From Dehalococcoidia bacterium (lineage in GTDB: Bacteria; Chloroflexota; Dehalococcoidia; Lucifugimonadales; Lucifugimonadaceae), in the NCBI GenBank assembly GCA_022824185.1, contig JAJEAU010000017.1:62001-126000 (forward strand): 64,000 bases of DNA, given 5' to 3'. Position 1 is the stretch's first letter; each line of letters opens with the position of its first letter. Positions 17,033 to 25,674 of this stretch are shown piece after piece. The notes below the pieces were generated by a model. It searched no databases. It had not been told where the DNA came from and saw nothing but the letters and a program-made list of their open reading frames with translations. The position numbers and the translations under genes were made by a program.

Positions 17033-18160
17033 TCAACCCGTGTAATTCCTAGCTTCGTTCGGGTTTGATCCCCGTAAAGTCAACTCGCCATCCTCGTCGA
17101 TCCCCGTAACCCCTGTCGTCCCCTCGTAGATCACAGCCCGAACAGTCGAACTGCGAGTCTCGCCCGGTTCGAAGATCAGCGAAGTCGACTGATCGCTCCC
17201 GGGTTCCGACATCCCGCTCGGCAAGCTGGTGAAGGGTTCAAGACCCACGTTGTAGGTGCGCTTGTACCACGGGTAACCGCTATGGCCGCCGAAGACCTGC
17301 CAATACCAGAGGTACTTGAACACGTCGCTGTCCCATCGTAGGCCGAAGCCGACACCGCGTTCGGGGTTGGTCACGGCATACCATCCGTCTACCAAGTTGT
17401 TGAACGAGAGGTAATCGACCAATCGATCGGATTTCGGAGGAAACGATGTCAGGTCGACATCGCCGCCATGTGGAGCCTCGGCCACTGGCCATCTCCCGGT
17501 TCGGTCCGGCATCAGACGCGAACCATCCGGTATCTCACCGTCCGGGGATTCCAGGACGATGAAATCGCCACCAGCAAAGTCCAAGATGCAGTCCGGAGTC
17601 AGGAACGGGTCGCCAAGCGCTACATGCTGACCCCATTGCGCGGGTGCGGGTTCCTCGGCTTCGTTGGTCAGGGAATCCGTCACCGTCACGATGGGTGAAC
17701 CCGATTCAAGCGTGACGACCTTGTCTATCCAAAAAGGCGTTCGCACCGCACGAACGGAGAACTTCGCCGAAACCCGATCCACGGAGTCTTCAACGATGCG
17801 CACATCCCAAGGCATCATGTTCGTCTCGTTGTGCTGCCCTATCTCGGCCCCCATGTAGTCTTGGGCGAATCCTCCGGTCGGCGCAATCGTGTTCCAACCG
17901 CCGATGTACAGATCGTGGAAAATACCCTCGCCCCAACCTGTCGACGGTACCCACAACGCTTGATTTCGAACGCTCCAAGGCGTTCGCCACATGAAATCCG
18001 TGTCGCTTGGTTTGTGCACGATCTCAAAGATGTCGGCGCCTTTGTCGGCGATGATGCTCAGACGCAGAAGCTCGTTCTCCATGACCACCGTCTTCAGGCC
18101 GCGGTATGTCCAAGCGTCCGAAACCCTGCAACCACTATTGCGTTCATCCTGGTAGTGCAT
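17033..18160 (-). CDS. DUF4432 family protein, aldose epimerase-like fold, second copy
   Basis: A 375-residue paralogue of the protein at 9033-10115, beginning MHYQDERNSGCRVSDAWTYR at the ATG 18160 behind AAGGAGTTGTCGCAA. It shares ADKGADIFEIVHKPSD, FMWRTPWS and NVGLEPFTS. The fold is that of galactose mutarotase-like enzymes; the function of the family is unproven. The two copies flank the dehydrogenase and CehA genes, as would be expected if each served one of two parallel sugar-oxidation branches. Confidence 0.85.
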   Translation of the reverse strand: MHYQDERNSGCRVSDAWTYRGLKTVVMENELLRLSIIADKGADIFEIVHKPSDTDFMWRTPWSVRNQALWVPSTGWGEGIFHDLYIGGWNTIAPTGGFAQDYMGAEIGQHNETNMMPWDVRIVEDSVDRVSAKFSVRAVRTPFWIDKVVTLESGSPIVTVTDSLTNEAEEPAPAQWGQHVALGDPFLTPDCILDFAGGDFIVLESPDGEIPDGSRLMPDRTGRWPVAEAPHGGDVDLTSFPPKSDRLVDYLSFNNLVDGWYAVTNPERGVGFGLRWDSDVFKYLWYWQVFGGHSGYPWYKRTYNVGLEPFTSLPSGMSEPGSDQSTSLIFEPGETRSSTVRAVIYEGTTGVTGIDEDGELTLRGSNPNEARNYTG

Positions 18161-18253
18161 TTGCGACAACTCCTTACGCCGTCGAAGAATCAGATATGAC
18201 CGCGCATTGTAGCCTATCGCCATCCAACGACATTCGATCTCCGAGTATTTCCA

Positions 18254-19177
18254 TTGTCAGCCCTCGCGATCATGCTGGTCGTAACGTCAGCATTCGCTCA
18301 CGCCTCTTGGAACCTGATGGTTCGCCGCGCCACGCGCCCGGCTGTCACCACGGCATTGATGGCGGTCGCGTCGGCGATCCTCGTGTTGCCGTACGCGGTC
18401 TATTTGTTGATCGTCGACATACCGAGCATGGTCGGATGGCTGTTCATCCTTGCGACTATCGTCCTCCACATCTGGTATTTCGCGACGCTGGGATACGCGT
18501 ACAACACGGGCGAATTGTCGATCGTCTACCCAGTCGCCAGAGGATTGGGCTTGGCGATAATCCCGATCCTTGGCGTTTACGTAGTGGGCGAATCGATGTC
18601 GTGGCCGGCGGTCTTGGGAGCGATAGCTATCGTGTCAGGCATCGGTCTCATCGCTCAATCGGATATGGGGAGTACCAATATCCGACGAGTCGTTGCGATC
18701 GCCCCGAATTGGGCCTTGTTCAGACGAGTCGTTGGGAAAACCCGCTTCAAACTTCGGCGCGCATGGCTGCTCGCCATGGCAACTGGGCTGGTAATCGGGA
18801 TTTACTCGGTGGTGGACGCACAAGGCGTGCAACACGTCCGCCCTATCGTCTACATGTTTTTCTTGCAGCTTGGAGGTGGCTTGGGAATGATGGTGATCCA
18901 ATCCCGCATCGAAACCCGTGAGGCATTCATCGACGAAGCCAAGCGCCATTGGAAGATCCTCATCGCGGGCGGACTCTTGCAGTTTGCGGCGTATACCCTC
19001 GTGCTGACCGCGCTCACGTTTTCCCCGGTGAGTTACGTTGGTCCCTTCCGAGAGATATCAATCCTGATTGCCGTCACCTACGGTTCGTTGGTGTTGAAAG
19101 AACGAGTAACGAAAGTTCGCCTCTCAGGAGCAATCCTGATAGCGATCGGAGGGATCGCTATCGCGCTCGCTCCCTGA
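18254..19177 (+). CDS. DMT-superfamily (EamA) transporter
   Basis: A 307-residue integral membrane protein with about ten hydrophobic helices in two related halves. The first half ends AVLGAIAIVSGIGLIAQSD and the second ends LSGAILIAIGGIAIALA, typical of EamA drug/metabolite exporters. A longer than usual basic loop (residues about 140-175, with RRVVGKTRFKLRRAW) joins the halves. The start is TTG at 18254 or ATG at 18272. It diverges from the DUF4432 gene with 93 bases between them. It probably moves a small metabolite across the inner membrane; direction and substrate are unknown. Confidence 0.82.
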   Translation: MSALAIMLVVTSAFAHASWNLMVRRATRPAVTTALMAVASAILVLPYAVYLLIVDIPSMVGWLFILATIVLHIWYFATLGYAYNTGELSIVYPVARGLGLAIIPILGVYVVGESMSWPAVLGAIAIVSGIGLIAQSDMGSTNIRRVVAIAPNWALFRRVVGKTRFKLRRAWLLAMATGLVIGIYSVVDAQGVQHVRPIVYMFFLQLGGGLGMMVIQSRIETREAFIDEAKRHWKILIAGGLLQFAAYTLVLTALTFSPVSYVGPFREISILIAVTYGSLVLKERVTKVRLSGAILIAIGGIAIALAP

Positions 19178-19196
19178 TCCGAGACAACGTCTGCCG

Positions 19197-19985
19197 CTAA
19201 TCCAGCTTCAAAATCTCCTGTTGTGCTTCTATCCGTCGCCGCAACTCGCGATGCGCGGGCAGAACGCTTGCCACCACATCCCAAAACGCCGAAGAGTGGT
19301 TCAACTCGATAAGATGAGCCAGTTCGTGCACGACAACGTAATCGATCAACTCTTCGTCGAGCATGATCAATCGCCAATTCAGATTTATCGATTGTTTGCC
19401 GCTGCAACTACCCCACCGTTTTCTGGCGGTGCTTAGCTTCAACTGCCTGGGCTGGACACCCATGATTTTTCCGAACTCGTCAACTCGAGATTTCAGATGG
19501 TCCCACGCTTCCTGGTGGTACCAATCCAACAAGCAATCGCGCGTGACATCAGACTTCCGCTCCTCGTCCATTCCTGGCGGGACAGTCACGGTCACCACGT
19601 CACCTTCGAGCGACTTCGACACAGTCCTAGACAGATCCCTACCTGACTTCTCCGATCTCCCTTCCCCGACCACGATTGTCAGATCACGTCCCAAGAACCT
19701 CGCCACCCCACCGTCGCGCCAGTCGAATTTGTCAGCCCCTTGAGTCGACCGCGCATAGTGCTTTTGGATCCAGTCGCTACGATTTCGCAAGAAGTGCTCA
19801 ATCTCGTAATCACCCAATGTGTGAGGTACCAACACCTTAAGACCAGAATTGGCATCGACTTGGAGTTGTATAGTCCGACGGCGGCGGGAGCTGCGTTGCA
19901 CCGTATAGGTGATCTCCTCGCCATCCAGTTCGATTGAACGGACTTCTCTCGACAGTTGGGATCGTTTAGGGAATCGGAACCGCAT
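19197..19985 (-). CDS. YgjP-like (DUF45/SprT-like) zinc metalloprotease
   Basis: A 262-residue protein with the zinc motif VVHELAHLIELNH (HExxH plus a downstream His) and the typical upstream signature RKRWGSC and NLNWRLIML of the YgjP / WLM-related family. The N-terminal half is a beta-rich domain (RRRRTIQLQVDAN). Its cellular role is poorly known; metallopeptidase activity is inferred. I placed the start at ATG 19985, because the in-frame extension to 20102 runs into the tmRNA gene and has low-complexity residues. The stop lies 19 bases after the convergent DMT gene. Confidence 0.85.
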   Translation of the reverse strand: MRFRFPKRSQLSREVRSIELDGEEITYTVQRSSRRRRTIQLQVDANSGLKVLVPHTLGDYEIEHFLRNRSDWIQKHYARSTQGADKFDWRDGGVARFLGRDLTIVVGEGRSEKSGRDLSRTVSKSLEGDVVTVTVPPGMDEERKSDVTRDCLLDWYHQEAWDHLKSRVDEFGKIMGVQPRQLKLSTARKRWGSCSGKQSINLNWRLIMLDEELIDYVVVHELAHLIELNHSSAFWDVVASVLPAHRELRRRIEAQQEILKLD

Positions 19986-20051
19986 TGAGGACTGGTTGCC
20001 ATTCGCCGCAAACGCTTTGCCCGCGCTTCGATCGCCGCGGGCATGATCAGG

Positions 20052-20402
20052 TGGTGGAGACGGGGGAGAGTCGAACTCCCCGTCCAGAAAGTTTCCCGTC
20101 AAAGCTTCTACGTGTGTAGCCGTTGGTTACATTAACCGCTTCCGGACGATGCCAACGGCGGCCGTCCAAGGTCGCGGTTGCCGGGAACCTTTGGACATGC
20201 TACCGGCGTTGCACATCCGCACCTCAGGAGTTCGGCGCCCGATAGGTGCTGCTGAGGACAACTCCTACCGGACGTCGCATCTGACTAAGCAGCTGCGAGG
20301 GCGACTTCTCGTTCGCCGTTTGTGTTTTTGCCCGTTTTAACGTGGGCAGGCGCCACGACACGCAACCTTGCGGTACGCTCCCTGTCGAATCCACTCGTCC
20401 CC
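20052..20402 (-). ncRNA. ssrA: transfer-messenger RNA (tmRNA)
   Basis: The 5' end (GGGGACGAGTGGATTCGACA) and the 3' end (CCGTCTCCACCA, with an encoded CCA) pair to form the tRNA-like acceptor stem. The T-arm GTTCGACTC is present. The reading frame inside, at 20332 down to the TAG at 20285-20287, encodes the tag GKNTNGEREVALAAA. The length of 351 bases is normal for a one-piece tmRNA. With SmpB it rescues stalled ribosomes and marks the unfinished protein for proteolysis. A 60-codon minus-strand frame across it (about 20224-20406) is not a gene. Confidence 0.96.
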
Positions 20403-20414
20403 ACATACTTACTG

Positions 20415-20420
20415 ATTATA
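20415..20420 (-). promoter_or_regulatory. -10 element of the tmRNA promoter
   Basis: A perfect TATAAT hexamer on the minus strand ends 12 bases upstream of the mapped 5' end of the tmRNA, the usual distance for a sigma-70 type promoter. The -35 region is weak (no clear TTGACA). Confidence 0.65.
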
Positions 20421-20504
20421 CCCAATCGCAGTGTCGTCATACGGGTCGTAAAATCGGCGAAGTGTCAGAATCCCAGTGCTTGTAAGTAGCATTCTCCTCA
20501 CCTG

Positions 20505-21317
20505 ATGGACGTCCGCATAGAAACAAATCGCCGAAACTGGAACGACCGCACTCCGATCCACGTCGCGTCGGATTTTTACGACGTCGAGAGTTTCAAATCC
20601 GGCCGCATCACGCTACCCGATCTCGAGGTCGAGGAAGTCGGCGACGTTGACGGGTTGTCGCTGCTTCATCTTCAGTGCCATTTCGGCATGGACACGATTT
20701 CATGGGCAAGGATCGGCGCAAAAGCGACAGGCGTGGACATCTCGGATCACGCGATCGAAACTGCGCGGGAATTGAACCACGAACTGGGAATGGACGTTCG
20801 TTTCATCAGATCCAACGTGTACGACGTCCCATCGATCTTGGATCAGCAGTTTGACATCGTATACACCGCTGTCGGCGTGCTGTGTTGGTTGCCGGATCTG
20901 ACAGCGTGGGCGCGTGTAATCGCTCGCCAATTGAAACCAGGCGGCACTTTCTATCTTCTCGACAGCCACCCTTCCTCGCACGTTTTCGAGGAGGTCGAAA
21001 TCTCAGGCGACAGTTCGGACTTGAAACCGTTGAACTCGTATTTCCCAGACGGAAAGGGGATTCGATATCCGGGCGGAGGCTACACCTACACAGGGCCTCA
21101 AAGAATCCAGACACCCAACTACGAATGGCAACACAGCATGTCAGAGATTCTCAACGCCATTATCGCTGCCGGACTGAAGGTCGAGTTTTTGCACGAGTAT
21201 CCGTTCGCATTCTTCAAGGCGTTTCCCCAGATGCAACAACGTGCCGACGGTTGGTGGTACTTAGACAATTATGACGGGAATATACCGTTGATATTTTCAT
21301 TAAAAGCAACCAAATGA
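20505..21317 (+). CDS. class I SAM-dependent methyltransferase
   Basis: A 270-residue protein. The SAM-binding motif I is LLHLQCHFGMDTISWAR (near residue 52-68), followed by the acidic GVDISDHAI (motif post-I), then FDIVYTAVGVLCWLPDL (motif II region) and LKPGGTFYLLDSHP (motif III). The WNDRTPIHVASDFYDVE N-terminus is characteristic of a small-molecule methyltransferase group seen in many bacteria. The target is unknown. It is transcribed away from the tmRNA and ends convergently with the rhomboid gene, 3 bases apart. Confidence 0.87.
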   Translation: MDVRIETNRRNWNDRTPIHVASDFYDVESFKSGRITLPDLEVEEVGDVDGLSLLHLQCHFGMDTISWARIGAKATGVDISDHAIETARELNHELGMDVRFIRSNVYDVPSILDQQFDIVYTAVGVLCWLPDLTAWARVIARQLKPGGTFYLLDSHPSSHVFEEVEISGDSSDLKPLNSYFPDGKGIRYPGGGYTYTGPQRIQTPNYEWQHSMSEILNAIIAAGLKVEFLHEYPFAFFKAFPQMQQRADGWWYLDNYDGNIPLIFSLKATK

Positions 21318-21320
21318 CAT

Positions 21321-22178
21321 TCATCTGGTTGTTAATTCGTAAAACCCGTATATCGCCATCGTTGCCGGATCGTAATCGATTGCATTTGAAACCCACCATG
21401 TAATCGCTGTTGCGACGACCAACCCTAGACTTGCACAAAGAACGACCTTCAACATGGATGCCCTTTGGAATCGAGTTTTCACCAGAGGCGCGCCAAATAG
21501 AAAGAAATCATCCTCGATCGTCACCACTCTTCCCGGACTCAATACCCATCCAATTGCCACACCCGCGATCAATCCTCCAACGTGCGCTCCTTGATCGATC
21601 CCGGGTATCAACAACCCGAAGATGATGTTGATCACCAGTACTATCGCCAAATTCGTTAGCACCGGATTTACGGATACGCCGAATTCCTTCCGGTTCCGCA
21701 AAAGATAGATCCCGTACGCCCCTACGATGCCGAAGATGGCGCCACTCGCACCGACGCTCAAGGCTGGTGACACGAGATAGCTGGCCGCTACCCCGCATAC
21801 TCCAGAAACCAAGTATGTAGCCAGAAATGCGTGCCAGCCAAAGTCGTGTTCAAGGCGAGGCCCGAAAATCACGAGGGCAAAGGTGTTCGCCGCCAGGTGC
21901 ATCCATCCTGCATGCAACACGATTGGCGTGAATAACCGAAACCAATCGCCATTTTGAATCGCCGGGCCGAACTTCGCTCCCCATCGATAAAGGTTCGTAG
22001 TATCGTTCGGTCCGTCGGTGACCAAGAGCACGCCAAACATCGCGAAATTGATCGCGACTAACAACGCGGTTACGGGATTCTCGACCAAGGCGGCAAAGAA
22101 TCGCTTAGGTACTTGCGATAGTTCCCGATCTCGCTCTAACATTTCGACCGTTCGAATCCGAATTGAGTGACGATTCAC
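21321..22178 (-). CDS. rhomboid-family intramembrane serine protease
   Basis: A 285-residue membrane protein with at least six hydrophobic helices. The rhomboid signature is complete: HAGWMHLAANTFAL (Asn98 region), the nucleophile Ser145 in VGASGAIFG, and the catalytic His199 in QGAHVGGLIAG. Such proteases cut single-span membrane proteins within or near the bilayer. A charged N-terminal stretch of about 30 residues precedes the first helix, so the start could be the Met at residue 13. No neighbour indicates its substrate. Confidence 0.92.
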   Translation of the reverse strand: MNRHSIRIRTVEMLERDRELSQVPKRFFAALVENPVTALLVAINFAMFGVLLVTDGPNDTTNLYRWGAKFGPAIQNGDWFRLFTPIVLHAGWMHLAANTFALVIFGPRLEHDFGWHAFLATYLVSGVCGVAASYLVSPALSVGASGAIFGIVGAYGIYLLRNRKEFGVSVNPVLTNLAIVLVINIIFGLLIPGIDQGAHVGGLIAGVAIGWVLSPGRVVTIEDDFFLFGAPLVKTRFQRASMLKVVLCASLGLVVATAITWWVSNAIDYDPATMAIYGFYELTTR

Positions 22179-22477
22179 AAGGTGTTACAGAATCCAGCAC
22201 ACTACGATTCTATCGCCCAATCGTCGCGATATGGTCCGGGAAACGTCTTAGAGATACTATGTTTCACTCGGAGTTCACATGTGCAACTCCGGGTTCGGCT
22301 ATGTTAATGCAGGAAACTTGGTGATTTTCCCGAAAGACTCTCAGGCGTAAGCGTGTAAAATAGAGGCCATAGAAGATATGAAGTACTGGTGCCGAAAACT
22401 TTAATGCCGTTTCTTAAACGAAGCTCCAAGCGAGCGCCAACGGTCAGGTGACCAAAAGATTTGATGGAGATGCGACG

Positions 22478-23023
22478 ATGCCGATAGAAATTGTCGAGGT
22501 GGATCTCGCTGAGATGCACCGCACTGCTCTTCTAAGTAGGGCCAAGAGCCCTCACGTGCGGGCGTTGTACGAGGCTATGTTTTCTTTGAAACCGGGCGAA
22601 GCGATGGCTGTGATCGCCGATCCGGGCGAAGATTTGTCTCAGATGCGTAACTTGGTAACGCAGTGTGCAACAAGGGCCAACCTCGATCTGCAGATTGTCG
22701 TCGACAGAATCTCAGGAAGGATCTTGTTCACCCACAAACCGAACAAACCCTCTCCTACAGACGCCTTTCCTGGGCCTTCATCGACTGGACGTAGTCCGGA
22801 AGATCAAGCGGCGCTCGTCGAACGTCGAATGAAAATCCGAGAAGCCGCGCTGGCACTCGGCGCTGAACGCCCACAGATTAGTGCGCAAGAGGTCGTCGAT
22901 TACCTTCGCGACACTGGGGAAGGGCTCGACCTCCCGCGACCGACTACCGCCGTCAGCGCAGTGATGCGCAATATGGCGGAATTCGACCGCATCGGTCGGA
23001 GCCGTTTCGCATTTCGCGGTTAA
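22478..23023 (+). CDS. hypothetical protein with C-terminal winged-helix-like region
   Basis: A 181-residue protein that I do not recognise. The ATG at 22478 has GGAGATGCGACG in front of it; an in-frame ATG/GTG region 10 codons upstream is less well supported. The N-terminal half is mixed alpha/beta (LVTQCATRANLDLQIVVDRI). A Pro/Ser-rich linker follows, then a helical region ending SAVMRNMAEFDRIGRSRFAF that looks like a small winged-helix module. No signal peptide or membrane helix is seen. It stands alone between the rhomboid gene and the menaquinone block. Confidence 0.7.
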   Translation: MPIEIVEVDLAEMHRTALLSRAKSPHVRALYEAMFSLKPGEAMAVIADPGEDLSQMRNLVTQCATRANLDLQIVVDRISGRILFTHKPNKPSPTDAFPGPSSTGRSPEDQAALVERRMKIREAALALGAERPQISAQEVVDYLRDTGEGLDLPRPTTAVSAVMRNMAEFDRIGRSRFAFRG

Positions 23024-23072
23024 GACGTTGCTCGAGGTTTCCGACGCCCTTTGGGATCGGCAATACGCGTCA

Positions 23073-23921
23073 TTACGCGTGGACAATATCTAGCGGGGGA
23101 ATCTCCTTCAAGATCCCTCTATCCACGGCTTTTCCAAACAATGTTTTGAGTGCCGCGGTCCCCTCGTCCCCCAAATCGACGGTGTCCTCGTTTACGTACA
23201 TCCGGATAAATCGGCGACCATCTTCACGACCAATTCCGCGACCGAATCCGAGAGCGTAATCCAACGCTTCGTCCTCGTGGGAATGTGCGTATTGGATCGA
23301 GCTCTTCAACGCGTTCGCAACCGTGCGACACATCGATTCGCCTAGGGATCGATTGACCACGTCCAACCCCAATGGGATGGGTAGACCAGTCTCGCGGAAC
23401 CAGATTTCACCTAAATCCATCAACGACCGGAAACCCCGCTCTTGGTACAGGATTTGGCCTTCGTGGAGGAGTATCCCGGCATCAGCGTCGCCCGATTTCA
23501 CAGCATCTTCAACGTCGTCAAAATCCAGAAACAACGGTTCAACGTCGGGCGGACCGAATATCTGAAACAGCATCCACGAAGTCGTGTGTGCCCCCGGGAC
23601 GGCAATTTTGCAGCCCGTCAATGTCTCGATGCTTATGTCTGGGCGGGTGGCGACCACAACAGGACCGTAGTTGCGTCCGACAGACGCGCCGCAAGACATG
23701 ATGCGATATTTGTCGGCTACGTTTGGGTATTGGGCAGCGGAGATCGCAGTGACTGGCAAATCACCCGTTACGGCCAGAGCATTCAACGACTGGATGTCCG
23801 CCATGTGATGGTCGATCTCGTAACCGTCGATGCTGACAGCCCCATTTGCTAGTCCATAAAACATGAACGCATCATCTGCATCCGGGCTATGGCCGAAAAC
23901 AATTGTTCCGTCGTTAGACAA
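23073..23921 (-). CDS. mqnD: 1,4-dihydroxy-6-naphthoate synthase
   Basis: A 282-residue MqnD, which converts cyclic dehypoxanthinyl futalosine into 1,4-dihydroxy-6-naphthoate in the futalosine menaquinone pathway. The N-terminal GHSPDADDAFMFYG is the hallmark of the family; the rest is a periplasmic-binding-protein-like fold (IAVPGAHTTSWMLFQI, ILLHEGQILYQERG). The start is probably TTG 23921, which has GGGAG 7 bases upstream and overlaps the acetyltransferase stop by 8 bases. A much longer in-frame extension to 24104 is spurious. It is the last gene of the mqnE-mqnA-mqnC-GNAT-mqnD run. Confidence 0.9.
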   Translation of the reverse strand: MSNDGTIVFGHSPDADDAFMFYGLANGAVSIDGYEIDHHMADIQSLNALAVTGDLPVTAISAAQYPNVADKYRIMSCGASVGRNYGPVVVATRPDISIETLTGCKIAVPGAHTTSWMLFQIFGPPDVEPLFLDFDDVEDAVKSGDADAGILLHEGQILYQERGFRSLMDLGEIWFRETGLPIPLGLDVVNRSLGESMCRTVANALKSSIQYAHSHEDEALDYALGFGRGIGREDGRRFIRMYVNEDTVDLGDEGTAALKTLFGKAVDRGILKEIPPLDIVHA

Positions 23922-24522
23922 TTTCAAGCTCCCGTTCTTCTCGCAAATCCAGCGATTTAAGCATGTATTGGCACTCCTCACTCCAAAATCGGGTGTCGCC
24001 GTTCGCCATCGAAACCATTCCCGACAGAGTGAATATCGGGATCCGCGTCCGGGCAAATCCCAACCTTTCATAAAGTTCGATTGCCCGGTGATTGTCGACC
24101 CCAACCGACAGTGACAGCGAACGGTAGCCTTGGGCGATCGTCATCATCGCCATCTCGGCGATCAATCGGGCACCGACACCCCGCGACCGTAGATTCTGCC
24201 GAACCCACAGGTCTTCGACGTATGGGCACACCCTGTCGATGTGCTGTTTCGGGGAACCGGTGGGCCCTTCCCACAGCAACATCGCGTGCCCAACCGGCTT
24301 GTCTGCCAACCAGGCGATCAGGTACACCAACATCCCGTCCTCCTGCAGTCGCAGTCTGCCTCTGTGCGTTGCGACGTTTCTTGCGGGATTCAATTCGTCG
24401 GCGACGATATTGATCTCGCTTTGATGCAGGGGGCGGACTTCGATCAAATGCGACAAGTCCCCCGGGGACGGGGTGAACTTATCCAGAAGTTTCGCAATGG
24501 CTCTGGTGTTAACTCGGATCAT
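23914..24522 (-). CDS. GNAT-family N-acetyltransferase
   Basis: A 202-residue protein with the acetyl-CoA binding pattern of GNAT enzymes: VEDLWVRQNLRSRGVGARLI (V-x-x-x-x-R/Q-x-x-G-x-G/A) and then LSVGVDNHRAIELYERLGF. It overlaps both neighbours (4 bases with mqnC as ATGA, 8 with mqnD), so it is translationally coupled inside the menaquinone block. No acetylation step is known in that pathway; its presence may be accidental or regulatory. Substrate unknown. Confidence 0.85.
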   Translation of the reverse strand: MIRVNTRAIAKLLDKFTPSPGDLSHLIEVRPLHQSEINIVADELNPARNVATHRGRLRLQEDGMLVYLIAWLADKPVGHAMLLWEGPTGSPKQHIDRVCPYVEDLWVRQNLRSRGVGARLIAEMAMMTIAQGYRSLSLSVGVDNHRAIELYERLGFARTRIPIFTLSGMVSMANGDTRFWSEECQYMLKSLDLREERELEIV

Positions 24523-25658
24523 GCGGCCGTGCCGACTGGGATGGAAACTTCCCTCTCGAATTCGCGTACGATCTCATAATTCGTCAACCGCTGGGCGGGT
24601 CTAAATCCCGCATCCGAAATCAACTCTCGCACTTCATCCTCGGTCGTGCGGTTGTAAAACCCTGCTGCGAGCATCACATTTTCGTCGAACAATGTGCCGC
24701 CGAAGTCGTCAGCGCCAAAATGCAATGCCATTTGCCCCGTCTTCCGGCCTTCCGAAAACCAAGAAGCCTGAATGTGCGGGACGTTATCGAGGTAGATCCT
24801 GCTCAACGCGATAATCCGCAAGTATCGATTGGGACCAGCTTCCTCTGCCACTTGTTTACCGAGTGCCGTGTTTTCTTTTTTGTAAGACCAAGGAATGAAC
24901 GCAGTGAAACCACCGTCATTGCCGGTGTTCCTGTCCGCCGCATCTTGCACATCCCGAATGTGCTGAAGCGTCTCGACAATGTCTTCGTCTGTCTCCACGT
25001 GGCCGTACATCATCGTCGCAGTGGTTTTGAAACCGACTTCGTGGGCCGCTTCGTGAATCTCCGTCCACTGCGCCCATGTGTCCTTGGGAGCAAAACGCGA
25101 CACAATTTCCTTCACGCGGTTGTTCAAGATCTCAGAACCGCCACCCGGCATCGTCCTCTGCCCTACGTCCCAAAGGTCCTGCATCACCTCGAGCGGAGTT
25201 TTACCCGAGACATCACACATCTGCCAAATCTCGGGAGCCGACCAATAGTGAGGCATTACGGACGGATAACGTCGGACAGTCTCGCTGACCATTTCCAAGT
25301 AATACTCGTATGGAAGTTCGTCGTTCAACCCGCCCTGCATCAGTACGGTGGTTACCCCTTTTTCCGCCGCTCGCCCAACCTTGTCCATAATCTGCTCGAC
25401 TGAGTAGGTATAAGCCGATGGATCGGTAGGGTCGGTTCGATAGAACGCGCAAAACGAACAGTATGCGTCGCAAAGATTCGTGTAATTCAAATTCGTGTCG
25501 ATGACGTAGGTAACCCGATCCGGGACGTTGAAACGGTTTTTCACCTGCGTCGCAAGAGGCGCCAATTGAAGCAGGTCCGCATCCCTCAACAAATGCAACC
25601 CTTCATCAAAGTCGATACGCTCATCGCGCGACACTTTCTGTCGGATTTCGTTGATCAT
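24519..25658 (-). CDS. mqnC: cyclic dehypoxanthinyl futalosine synthase (radical SAM)
   Basis: A 379-residue radical SAM enzyme. The cluster motif is CDAYCSFC (Cys63, 67, 70) followed by AFYR, a combination characteristic of MqnC. LMQGGLND and TMMYGHVET are further family landmarks. It uses a [4Fe-4S] cluster and SAM to cyclise dehypoxanthine futalosine. The ATG at 25658 lies 16 bases after the mqnA stop. Partners MqnA, MqnE and MqnD are encoded in the same run, which supports the assignment over the paralogous MqnE. Confidence 0.92.
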   Translation of the reverse strand: MINEIRQKVSRDERIDFDEGLHLLRDADLLQLAPLATQVKNRFNVPDRVTYVIDTNLNYTNLCDAYCSFCAFYRTDPTDPSAYTYSVEQIMDKVGRAAEKGVTTVLMQGGLNDELPYEYYLEMVSETVRRYPSVMPHYWSAPEIWQMCDVSGKTPLEVMQDLWDVGQRTMPGGGSEILNNRVKEIVSRFAPKDTWAQWTEIHEAAHEVGFKTTATMMYGHVETDEDIVETLQHIRDVQDAADRNTGNDGGFTAFIPWSYKKENTALGKQVAEEAGPNRYLRIIALSRIYLDNVPHIQASWFSEGRKTGQMALHFGADDFGGTLFDENVMLAAGFYNRTTEDEVRELISDAGFRPAQRLTNYEIVREFEREVSIPVGTAA

Positions 25659-25674
25659 CGTGAGAACTCTCAGG

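Noticed and set aside
20224-20406. 60-codon minus-strand frame
   Set aside because: Lies wholly inside the tmRNA gene and contains its sequence.
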